Shown here: positions 18,101 to 25,533 of the stretch, piece after piece
How the letters are laid out: the number at the start of each line of letters is the position of its first letter
How positions within the stretch are numbered: the stretch's first letter is position 1
Assembly (NCBI GenBank): GCA_014802435.1
Contig: JAAVCG010000041.1
Location: 1 to 42,970, forward strand
Length of the DNA: 42,970 nucleotides
Direction: 5' to 3'
Origin: Bacteroides sp.
Lineage (GTDB): Bacteria; Bacteroidota; Bacteroidia; Bacteroidales; Muribaculaceae
Position numbers and translations under genes: made by a program
The notes under the pieces: generated by a model
Told to the model about the DNA's origin: nothing
Seen by the model: only the letters and a program-made list of their open reading frames with translations
Databases searched by the model: none

Positions 18101-18414
18101 CCATGTATGTTGAGCTCGGTCGACAGCTCCAAAACCCGGAAGCCGTTGAAAAAGGCCTTGAAATCTATCGGCAGGAAATCATCCGCCTGGCGCCTTATCT
18201 CCCATGGCTCGCCTCGCTGACTCCCGCCCAGTTTGCCTCAGTAGGCCTCGCTGACCGCGCAGTCTACCATATAACCGACTCCGAGGGCGATTACTCTTAT
18301 ATCCTCTCCCTCCTGTCGCAATATCAGGAAGTTGCCGGAAAAGAAGCAACTGCCAAGCTCATTGAGGAGGTGATGCAAACCACCGGAGTGAATCTCTATC
18401 AATTCCTGGGATGA
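15103..18414 (+). CDS. DUF2723 multi-spanning membrane protein, probable glycosyltransferase
   Basis: 1103 residues. The N-terminal half has about a dozen membrane segments. It carries the hallmark [25 protein letters not shown] (about residues 31-55), with the acidic residue expected in the first outer loop of GT-C enzymes. The C-terminal half is soluble and begins with the conserved [22 protein letters not shown]. DUF2723 is the domain of human TMEM260, a protein O-mannosyltransferase. Bacteroidetes members are therefore suspected of transferring sugar to exported proteins, but the substrate here is unknown. It overlaps the GH84 stop by 4 nt and the deacetylase start by 4 nt, so the genes are translationally coupled. 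Confidence 0.9.
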   Translation: [1103 protein letters not shown]

Positions 18415-19049
18415 ACCTCTTCAAGCGGCTGGTTGTCCAGCCCCCGATGCTCTATCGCCTCCTCTTTCCGGAGGCCATCTGGCGAATTCAGGTAGCCGGC
18501 CGGAAGGTCGCCTACCTGACTTTCGACGATGGCCCCGTTCCGGAAGCCACACCCCGGATTCTGGAGATTCTCGAGCATTACGGCGTCAAAGCCACCTTCT
18601 TCATGGTTGGCGACAACGCCCGGCGCTATCCGGAGCTTTATCGCCAAGTGGTCAACGCCGGCCACACCATAGGCAACCACACCATGCACCATATGCGCGG
18701 ACGCAAAACCTCCTTCCGCCGATATATCCGTGACATCCTCGAGGCCCAGGAAGTCATCAACAGCGCCCTGTTCCGACCCCCTCACGGCCTGCTGAGCTTC
18801 CGACAGGGACATACGATTCAGAAACACCTGAACATGATTATGTATGACGTAGTCACCCGCGACTATGCCCGCCTTATCACCCCCGAGGAGGTCGTCAACA
18901 ACGTCAAGCGCTTTGCCCGAAGCGGCTCCATAATCGTGTTCCACGACTCAGAAAAATCTGCCAAAACAACCATCGCCGCACTCCCCGACGCTATCGAATG
19001 GCTCCTGGAAAATGGATTTGAACTTAGAGCAATCACTACTCCGGCTTAA
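18411..19049 (+). CDS. Polysaccharide deacetylase (NodB domain)
   Basis: 212 residues, nearly all one NodB catalytic domain. Motif 1 is TFDDGP (37-42), holding the catalytic and metal-binding Asp. Motif 2 is HTIGNHTMHH, with H90 and H94 as metal ligands. Motif 3 is RPPHG (122-126), and the closing strand IIVFHDSEKS carries the fifth-motif His. This predicts a metal-dependent hydrolase removing N- or O-acetyl groups from a glycan. No signal peptide is evident, so it may act on a cytoplasmic or lipid-linked precursor, or in place at the membrane next to the DUF2723 protein. It shares ATGA with that gene, and the queG start lies 38 nt inside its end. Confidence 0.92.
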   Translation: MNLFKRLVVQPPMLYRLLFPEAIWRIQVAGRKVAYLTFDDGPVPEATPRILEILEHYGVKATFFMVGDNARRYPELYRQVVNAGHTIGNHTMHHMRGRKTSFRRYIRDILEAQEVINSALFRPPHGLLSFRQGHTIQKHLNMIMYDVVTRDYARLITPEEVVNNVKRFARSGSIIVFHDSEKSAKTTIAALPDAIEWLLENGFELRAITTPA

Positions 19050-19905
19050 CCTCCCTTACGCCATATGCCCCGTCAGCCCCGTTGAACCCGAGGCCGTCAA
19101 TGCCTACAGGCAATGGATTTCAGAGGGAAAACAGGCCGGAATGCAGTATCTGGAAAAATATGACCCCGTCCGGGCCAATCCGGAGCTCCTCCTGCCCGGA
19201 GCAAAGTCCATGCTGATTGTTGCCTTCCCTTATCGGTTTGAGGCCGAAATTCAGCTCCCTATTGCCCTCTATGCCCGCGGCAAGGACTATCATGACGTCG
19301 TCCGCGATTATCTCAAGCCCGTTGCGGCCCTCATTCCCGGCGAATCCCGCATTTGCGTCGACTCAGCCCCCCTGCGTGAACGATACTGGGCCGCAAAAAG
19401 CGGACTCGGTCAAATCGGCCGTAACAACCAGCTTTTCGTCCCCGGATTCGGCTCCTTCTGCTTCATCGCAACCATTCTCACAACCGCCCTTCTCCCCTCT
19501 CACAGACCCTTTGACTTCCCCTCACCCGACCCCTGCGGCAACTGCCGCCGATGCATCGACGCATGCCCCGGAAAATGCATCCCGCCTGACGGCTCTGCAA
19601 TCGACGCCCGAAAATGCATCAGCTACCTCACCATTGAACACCGCGGACCCCTCCCCGAAGGCCTCAAACTCCGCTCACTCTATGGCTGTGACGTCTGTCA
19701 AACCGTCTGCCCCCTCAACCGCCAAACCCTCCCCTCGCCAATCCCTGAATTTGCCCCCACCGACGCCATCAAAAACCTCACCCTCGACGCCATCGAAACC
19801 CTCACCCAAGAACAATTCTCCTCAATCTTCCGCGGCTCCCCAATAAAACGAACCAAACTCCCCGGCCTCCTCCGCAATGCTCAGCAATTAGTAATTAGAA
19901 GTTAG
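19012..19905 (+). CDS. queG: Epoxyqueuosine reductase
   Basis: Last step of queuosine synthesis: reduces epoxyqueuosine in tRNA, using cobalamin and two 4Fe-4S clusters. 297 residues. The N-terminal half has the GMQYLEKYDPVRANPELLLPGAKSMLIVAFPY region and the catalytic-area motif SGLGQIGRNNQLF. The ferredoxin-like part shows DPCGNCRRCIDACPGKCI and YGCDVCQTVCPLNR, giving all eight cluster cysteines. The ATG at 19012 overlaps the deacetylase by 38 nt; no better start is visible. The last seven codons (QQLVIRS) and the TAG lie within the left inverted repeat of the IVP cassette, so the original C-terminus has probably been altered. The catalytic parts are complete. Confidence 0.94.
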   Translation: MDLNLEQSLLRLNLPYAICPVSPVEPEAVNAYRQWISEGKQAGMQYLEKYDPVRANPELLLPGAKSMLIVAFPYRFEAEIQLPIALYARGKDYHDVVRDYLKPVAALIPGESRICVDSAPLRERYWAAKSGLGQIGRNNQLFVPGFGSFCFIATILTTALLPSHRPFDFPSPDPCGNCRRCIDACPGKCIPPDGSAIDARKCISYLTIEHRGPLPEGLKLRSLYGCDVCQTVCPLNRQTLPSPIPEFAPTDAIKNLTLDAIETLTQEQFSSIFRGSPIKRTKLPGLLRNAQQLVIRS

Positions 19906-20352
19906 TAATTAGTAATTATTTTTATGGAAAAGGAAAATATAGTCAAACACAAAAGCTACGCCTTCGCTCGCAGGTGCGTAAGATTATATAAATATCTTTG
20001 TGAAGAAAAGAAAGAGTATATTTTATCAAAGCAACTGCTCAAATGCGGCACAAGCATTGGAGCAAATATAATTGAGGGGCAATTTGGACAAACCAGGGCT
20101 GACTTTGCCGCAAAATTATCCATTGCTCGAAAAGAAGCCGGTGAATCCGAGTTCTGGCTCAGACTACTAACTGACGAAGAATATATCTCAAAAAAACAAG
20201 GAGAAAGCATGCTCGCTGACTGCACTGAACTAATAAAACTCCTCCAATCAATCACCAAGACCCTATACAACAAATAATTAAAAAATTACTAACTACTAAC
20301 TGCTAATTACTAATTAAAAAAATTACTAATTACTAACTACTAATTACTAATT
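19885..20352 (+). mobile_element. IVP-type cassette with terminal inverted repeats
   Basis: The four-helix-bundle gene is enclosed by TTAGTAATTA-rich repeats. The left arm (19885-19921) is the reverse complement of the right arm (20316-20352) with very few differences over about 37 bp. A second, more diverged right-hand copy lies at 20280-20315. The transcript could close into a long AU-rich hairpin with the ORF in the loop. The cassette sits exactly between queG and wbqC, providing the stop codon of the former and lying just before the GTG of the latter. Surrounding genes are GC-rich, the cassette is AT-rich. Confidence 0.75.
19924..20277 (+). CDS. Four-helix-bundle protein (23S rRNA intervening-sequence/S23 family)
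   Basis: 117 residues, all helical, with the family pattern: SYAFARRCVRLYKYL near the start, LSKQLLKCGTSIGANIIEGQFGQTRADFAAKLSIARKEAGESEFWLRLL in the middle (motifs SxxLxxxGxSIxANIxEG and KESxEtxYWLxLL), and ECTELIKLLQSI-like closing helix. The family was first seen encoded inside insertions in 23S rRNA genes. Most members, as here, are free-standing; the fold assembles into pentamers and the cellular role is not established. The gene is AT-rich and sits inside a cassette with terminal inverted repeats, a sign of mobility. Confidence 0.92.
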   Translation: MEKENIVKHKSYAFARRCVRLYKYLCEEKKEYILSKQLLKCGTSIGANIIEGQFGQTRADFAAKLSIARKEAGESEFWLRLLTDEEYISKKQGESMLADCTELIKLLQSITKTLYNK

Positions 20353-20359
20353 AAACAAA

Positions 20360-20926
20360 GTGAATCTCCCATCAAGGTTTTGCCCCCCGGCAGCATACTA
20401 TAGGCTCCTCGCCATCAATCCCGACGAACCCGTTACAATTTGCGGCGCCGAACGATTCGACAAACGTCTAAAATCGGCCCACAGAATGACCATTGCCGAT
20501 ACCCGCGGACCTCTCGACCTCACCGTCCCCATCGCCAAACCCTACGGTCACACATGGGCCTCTACCGTCGTCAGCCGCCATAACGACTGGTTCCAACTGA
20601 TGTGGACCGCCATCGAAAGCGCCTATGGACGCACCCCCTATTTTGAATTCTATGCCGACGATTTCCGCCCGCTCCTCATCGGAGTAGACGACTTCGGCTC
20701 TGTCGCCGAGCTCAACTTCCGCTTTGACTGCGCAATTCGCCGCGCTCTCGGACTCTCTAATCCCGTCGCTCTATCCCTGACCGAATCTCACCCCATGCCC
20801 ATCCCCGAATGGCAACCGCAACCCTACTGGCAAATCCGCCGCGACTCCCTCGGATTTATCCCCAATCTCTCAATCTTAGACCTCATTTTCAACCTCGGAC
20901 CTGAAACTAACCTCCTATGGCGCTAA
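20360..20926 (+). CDS. WbqC-like family protein (GTG start)
   Basis: 188 residues. The N-terminus NLPSRFCPPAAYYRLLAIN corresponds to the family's LPSxYFxPxxYY opening. Then come the ICGAERFDKRLKSAHRMTI region, the strand LDLTVPIAKP, and the WFQLMWTAIESAYGRTPYFEFYADDF block that is diagnostic for WbqC proteins. Members occur in polysaccharide clusters and elsewhere in Bacteroidetes; the reaction is not established. The usual KQSYRNR-type basic motif is changed here to KRLKSAHRM. Translation has to begin at GTG 20360, directly after the IVP cassette repeats, so the original start may have been replaced by the insertion. It overlaps the next gene by 10 nt. Confidence 0.82.
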   Translation: MNLPSRFCPPAAYYRLLAINPDEPVTICGAERFDKRLKSAHRMTIADTRGPLDLTVPIAKPYGHTWASTVVSRHNDWFQLMWTAIESAYGRTPYFEFYADDFRPLLIGVDDFGSVAELNFRFDCAIRRALGLSNPVALSLTESHPMPIPEWQPQPYWQIRRDSLGFIPNLSILDLIFNLGPETNLLWR

Positions 20927-22149
20927 ACTATATCTGGATTGCCTTCTTCCTCATCGCATTCGCCGTCTGCATCGGCGTCTCCATCTTCTCCGGCGACCTC
21001 TCCATCTGGTCATCGGTCATGAACGCCACATTCACCTCTGCCTCAACCGCATTTGAACTCTCCCTGGGGCTCACCGGAGTGCTCTCCCTCTGGCTCGGAC
21101 TCATGAAAATCGGCGAACGCGCCGGAGTCATCAACTTCTTTGGCCGACTCGTCTCCCCCCTCTTCTCGCGCCTCTTTCCCGGAGTGCCTAAAAACCACCC
21201 CGCCATGGGCTCTATCTTCATGAACTTCTCCGCAAATATGCTCGGACTCGACAATGCCGCAACCCCCCTCGGACTCAAAGCAATGCAAGAACTCCAGGAA
21301 CTCAACCGCGAAAAAGACACCGCCACTGACGCCATGATTATGTTCCTGGTACTCAACGCCTCAGGTCTCTGCCTTATCCCCATCAGCATCATCATGTATC
21401 GCGCCCAAGCCGGAGCCGCTAACCCTACCGACGTATTCCTCCCAATCCTGACCGCCACCTTCATCGCCACCTTCGTCGGAATCATCGCCCTCTGCATCAA
21501 GCAGCGCATCCGACTGACTGACCCCGTGCTCATTGCCTGGCTCGGCGGACTCGCCCTCCTCGTCGGCGCAATGGTCTGGTTCTTCTCCTCCCTCCCTCAG
21601 GAAGCCGTGCAGGTCTATAGCGGATTCATGGCCAACTGCCTCCTCTTCTCCGTCATCGTCGGATTCCTCATCGCCGCCATGCGCAAAAAAATCAACGTCT
21701 ACGAAGCCTTCATCGACGGCGCCAAAGATGGCTTCCAGACCGCCGTAAAAATCATCCCTTACCTCGTCGCCATCCTCGTCGCCATCGGCGTCTTCCGCGC
21801 CTCCGGAGCAATGGATATCCTCACTCAAGCCATGCAATGGTTAGTCGGTCTCACCGGACTCGACACAGAATGGGTCGGAGCCCTCCCGACGGCCCTCATG
21901 AAACCCCTATCCGGCTCCGGCTCTCGCGGCATGATGGTCGACCTCATGTCAACCTACGGCCCCGACTCATTCGTCGCCCGATGCTCCGCCGCAATCCAAG
22001 GAAGCACCGACACAATGTTCTACGTCCTCGCCGTCTACTTCGGCTCCGTCGGCATCAAACGAACCCGCTACGCCGTCCCCTACGCCCTCCTCGCCGACCT
22101 AACCGGCTCCGCCGCCGGCATCCTCGCCGCCTACATCTTCTTCACCTAA
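20917..22149 (+). CDS. SpmA-SpmB fusion, nucleoside-recognition (Gate) permease
   Basis: 410 residues with about ten membrane segments. The first half is SpmA-like (WLGLMKIGERAGVINFFGRLVSPLFSRLFPGVPKNHPAMG, NMLGLDNAATPLGLKAMQELQ). The second half is SpmB-like (AFIDGAKDGFQTAVKIIPYLVAILVAIGVFRASGAMD, MKPLSGSGSRGMM, QGSTDTMFYVLAVYFGSVGIKRTRYAVPYALLADLTG). Both halves belong to the nucleoside-recognition/Gate family. In Bacillus the two parts are separate sporulation genes; Bacteroidetes carry the fused form although they do not sporulate. Transport of a small solute is inferred; the substrate is unknown. It starts within the wbqC end, implying coupling, and is followed immediately by repeat elements. 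Confidence 0.9.
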   Translation: MALNYIWIAFFLIAFAVCIGVSIFSGDLSIWSSVMNATFTSASTAFELSLGLTGVLSLWLGLMKIGERAGVINFFGRLVSPLFSRLFPGVPKNHPAMGSIFMNFSANMLGLDNAATPLGLKAMQELQELNREKDTATDAMIMFLVLNASGLCLIPISIIMYRAQAGAANPTDVFLPILTATFIATFVGIIALCIKQRIRLTDPVLIAWLGGLALLVGAMVWFFSSLPQEAVQVYSGFMANCLLFSVIVGFLIAAMRKKINVYEAFIDGAKDGFQTAVKIIPYLVAILVAIGVFRASGAMDILTQAMQWLVGLTGLDTEWVGALPTALMKPLSGSGSRGMMVDLMSTYGPDSFVARCSAAIQGSTDTMFYVLAVYFGSVGIKRTRYAVPYALLADLTGSAAGILAAYIFFT

Positions 22150-22156
22150 TCCCCCC

Positions 22157-22670
22157 AATGGAAAGGCGGATTCCGATCCGCCGCCAAGTCCATGCTACAC
22201 CACACACCCTCACACTCGACGGACACGGCTGATCGGAATCAGCCTCTCCATAGGTCACAACTGCCATACAAAACCAATAGAGGAGAAAACCGTGGAGCTT
22301 GCGCTCCATCGTGGCGAGGGCGCCACGATGCCCGGTCATCTACTCTCCATAGGCTTTGTCAGCCCATTTGGAGGCCCGCGTAGCGGGTCATAAGAACGTA
22401 GGCACGTTCGTAAGAGCGTGTTAATAAACGGAAAAGAAGCATGATAAGCTCCGTAGGAGCGACATACATCTGTCGCCGCTACACTGGCTCGGCAATCGGT
22501 AACGTATACGCAATAACACCCCTGACGGACGCGCCTACGTTCTTACGACCCGCGACGCGGGCTTTCTACCCCCAATGGAAAGGCGGATTCCGATCCGCCG
22601 CCAAGTCCCCACTGCACCACACACCCTCACACACGACGGAAACGGCAGATCGGAATCCGCCTCTCCATAG
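22157..22670. repeat. Composite palindromic repeats after the SpmAB gene
   Basis: Two near-identical elements (22157-22253 and 22573-22670) begin AATGGAAAGGCGGATTCC and end with the complementary arm (GGAATCMGCCTCTCCATAG). Each has a spacer carrying CACCACACACCCTCACAC. Between them lies a GTGGAGC...GCGCCACG hairpin (about 22292-22330, ending CCCGGTCAT) and an inverted pair with 50-bp arms at 22374-22424 and 22512-22562 (CCCGCGTAGCGGGTC..AAGAACGTAGGC and complement). Around 22450 there is a GCTCCGTAGGAGCGACAT unit. The same families occur at both window ends. No gene is supported. Confidence 0.85.
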
Positions 22671-23091
22671 TGTCTCTGACCGCGCCACAACTACCATATT
22701 TTACGCGACCATCAGACTATTTCCCAAACTTTGCGGTCGAATTTATTATCCAATTAAGACGTTTCACCGCATGAAAACCACCAATAAAACCCATCACGCC
22801 AGCAGCCAAGTTCGCTCTTCCTGCAGAAAGCGCGCATGAACACCCAAAAAAACTTATCGAACATCATCAACTTGCAATAATCGCCCTTAAGCAGATTAAG
22901 GTTTAGTCATGTTGCAAAGGTAAGGATTATTTTTCAGATAATGAGTTGTTTTTGGGGGAATATTTGGTGAGGGAGTGGGCGGGAATGGGGGAATATTTGA
23001 TTCTGAGAGGGTGTTTTGCGGGGGATTTGGTTGAGGGACAGTGGGTTAGGCGAATTTTTGGTGAGAGCTTTTTAGTGTCAGAAAAATTTCG
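22671..23091. other. Gene-poor stretch with a possible minus-strand transcript
   Basis: No plus-strand gene is convincing. On the minus strand, TACCTTTG (22922-22915) is a plausible -7 box without a clear -33 box. Downstream on that strand is a very short ORF beginning MFDKFFWVFMRAFCRKSEL, overlapped in another frame by LSAGRANLAAGVMGFIGGF, which looks like part of a small membrane protein. A frameshifted small gene, a small RNA or nothing are all possible. From 22950 to 23060 the sequence is G-rich, with two GGGGGAATATTTG copies (about 22954 and 22985). Confidence 0.35.
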
Positions 23092-23099
23092 TAACTTTG
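23092..23099 (+). promoter_or_regulatory. Probable -7 box for ybeY-mnmG
   Basis: TAACTTTG matches TAnnTTTG, but no TTTG is found at the usual distance upstream. If used, the ybeY leader would be about 75 nt. Confidence 0.5.
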
Positions 23100-23179
23100 G
23101 GGAGTTATTTGTCGCCTTTTTTGCTGAATGAGCAGGTAGAGACGGCGAATTAAGTTGTGCACTATAACTACATAAATAA

Positions 23180-23623
23180 ATGACAATCAACTGGTTAACT
23201 AAAAACGTAGAATTTCCGGAGGCTATCATCAAGGATCTTGTCAGTCTCTGGTTGCCGCGTGTTGCCGAGGCTCATGGCAAGCAAATCGGCACATTGACCT
23301 ACATTTTGACCGACGATGAGGGCATTCTTGAAGTCAACCGCGAATTTTTGCAGCATGACTATTACACGGACATCATCACGTTTGATTACAGCAAGCGCTC
23401 AATGGTGAGCGGCGACATTTACATCTCGCTCGACACCGTGGCCACCAATGCCGAACAGTTTGACCAGAACCCGCTGCGCGAGCTCCATCGCGTCCTTGCC
23501 CACGGCCTGCTTCATCTCTGCGGAATCAACGACAAGGGACCGGGTGAGCGCGAAATCATGGAGCAACATGAAGACGCTGCCCTGGAAATGCTCTCAGAAA
23601 CAATAGCAAACTATGATATTTGA
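23180..23623 (+). CDS. ybeY: Endoribonuclease YbeY (rRNA maturation)
   Basis: A zinc-dependent single-strand RNase that takes part in 16S rRNA 3'-end maturation and ribosome quality control. 147 residues with the family core: GTLTYILTDDEGILEVNREFLQHDYYTDIITFDY, then the metal site HRVLAHGLLHLCGINDKGPGE. The HGxLHLxG pattern keeps two of the three His ligands; the third position falls in the Bacteroidetes-type loop, where D/K replace the GYDH of E. coli. The ATG at 23180 is the first in frame. Its end overlaps the mnmG start by 11 nt, so the two are translationally coupled. Confidence 0.93.
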   Translation: MTINWLTKNVEFPEAIIKDLVSLWLPRVAEAHGKQIGTLTYILTDDEGILEVNREFLQHDYYTDIITFDYSKRSMVSGDIYISLDTVATNAEQFDQNPLRELHRVLAHGLLHLCGINDKGPGEREIMEQHEDAALEMLSETIANYDI

Positions 23624-25466
23624 CTTTGACGTAATAGTTGTCGGCGCGGGCCATGCCGGCTGTGAAGCCGCCCGCGCCTCGGCACTGACGGGCGCCAAGA
23701 CGCTGTTGGTCACCATGGACCTCAACAAGATAGCCCAGATGAGCTGTAATCCGGCCGTTGGCGGCATTGCCAAGGGGCAGATTGTGCGTGAAATCGACGC
23801 CTTGGGCGGCGCTATGGGTCTGGTAACAGACGCCGCGTCAATCCAGTTCCGCATGCTCAACCGCAGCAAGGGCCCGGCAATGTGGAGTCCTCGCTCACAG
23901 GCTGACCGCATGGTCTTTTCGGGCCGATGGCGCCGCGAACTGGAATTGACCCCGAACCTCTATATGTGGCAAGACTCCGTGACGGAAATAATGACCTCCG
24001 GAGGCTGCGTAACGGGCGTTAAAACCGGCTGGGGAGTGACTTTTACGGCCAAGGCGGTGGTCCTCACTGCCGGAACGTTCCTCAACGGGCTGATGCACGT
24101 GGGCCGCACTCAGATTGGTGGCGGACGCGTAGCCGAGCCGAAGTCGACGGGCCTCACCGAGCAACTCAAGAGCCTCGGCTTTGAAGCAGACCGCATGAAG
24201 ACGGGGACTCCCGTTCGCCTCGATGCACGGACCATTGACTTCACCCTCTGCATCCGTCAGGACGGCGATGCTGACCCCGGCAAATTCTCCTATCTGCCGG
24301 AAAGCGGCCCCACTCTGCCTCAGCTGCCCTGCTGGAGCACCCGCACCAATCCGGAAACTCACCGGATTCTCCGCGAGGGGCTCCCTGACTCACCCCTCTA
24401 TAACGGGCAGATTCAAAGCATCGGGCCCCGCTATTGCCCCTCAATCGAGACCAAGATTGTCACCTTTGCCGATAAAGACGAGCATCATCTCTTTCTTGAA
24501 CCCGAAGGGGCCAACACGACGGAATATTACCTCAACGGGTTCTCATCATCGCTCCCCTTTGATGTGCAGATGCGCGCCCTCCAATCGATTCCGGCGCTAA
24601 GGAATGTGCAGATTCTCCGCCCCGGCTACGCGATTGAATATGATTTCTTCCCTCCGACGCAGCTCAAACACACCCTTGAGACGCGCCTGATTTCCGGTCT
24701 CTACTTTGCCGGACAGGTCAACGGCACCACGGGCTATGAAGAAGCCGCCGGCCAGGGCCTGATTGCCGGACTTAACGCCTCGGCCCATGTCCGCGATACA
24801 GAACAGCTGGTGCTCAAACGCGACGAAGCCTACATCGGTGTCCTGATTGACGACCTCGTCACCAAGGGCGTTGACGAGCCCTACCGTATGTTCACCTCCC
24901 GCGCCGAATATCGCATACTCCTGCGCCAAGACGATGCCGACCTGCGCCTTACCCCGACGGGCCACCGCCTCGGCCTGGCCTCAGACCGCCGCCTCAATAT
25001 TCTCCGCGACAAGGAAGAGCAAATCGAAGCGCTCACCACTCTGCTGCGCTCCGCCTCACTCAAGGCAGCCGACCTCAATCCGCTGCTCCGCAACATAGGG
25101 TCGGCCGAGACCACCCAAGGAGTCCGCGCCGCTGAAATAATCCTCCGCCCGGGGATGGAAATCACCCATCTCGCCGCGCTCATTCCGGAGATTGAGAGAT
25201 TCTCGCCAGAGGTTATCCAAGCAACGGAGATACGCCTCAAATATGCCGGCTACATTGACCGCGAGCGCCAACTCGCCGAGAGGATGAACCACCTGGAACA
25301 CGTCACCCTCGGCGACAAACTCGACTACTCCTCCATCCATGCCCTCAGCACTGAAGCGCGCCAGAAACTTACGGCGATGAAGCCTGACAACGTCGGCCAA
25401 GCCTCACGCATTCCCGGGGTCTCACCCGCAGATATCAACGTGCTGCTGCTGATGTTAGGCAGATGA
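23613..25466 (+). CDS. mnmG: tRNA U34 carboxymethylaminomethyl-modifying enzyme MnmG
   Basis: The FAD-binding partner of MnmE; together they place the (carboxymethyl)aminomethyl group on U34 of certain tRNAs. 617 residues, the usual length. The N-terminus has the dinucleotide fold [20 protein letters not shown]. The family hallmarks [24 protein letters not shown] and [13 protein letters not shown] follow, and [28 protein letters not shown] holds the second FAD contact. Then comes the C-terminal helical part with [22 protein letters not shown]-like motif (DDAD here). A parS-like site lies 4 nt downstream of its stop codon; mnmG (gidA) is often near the replication origin. Confidence 0.97.
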   Translation: [617 protein letters not shown]

Positions 25467-25469
25467 TTT

Positions 25470-25485
25470 TGTTTCACGTGGAACA
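25470..25485. promoter_or_regulatory. parS centromere-like site
   Basis: TGTTTCACGTGGAACA. Its reverse complement TGTTCCACGTGAAACA fits the bacterial parS consensus TGTTNCACGTGAAACA in every position. It is intergenic, between mnmG and apt. ParB would bind here in chromosome segregation; the parAB genes themselves are not in the window. Confidence 0.85.
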
Positions 25486-25533
25486 CAACTAAACAACGAT
25501 ATTTCAAACAATTAACAAACACATTTCACGAAA

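Noticed and set aside
22441-22839. 132-residue plus-strand ORF in the repeat region
   Set aside because: Made of inverted-repeat sequence; no promoter, no recognisable protein pattern.
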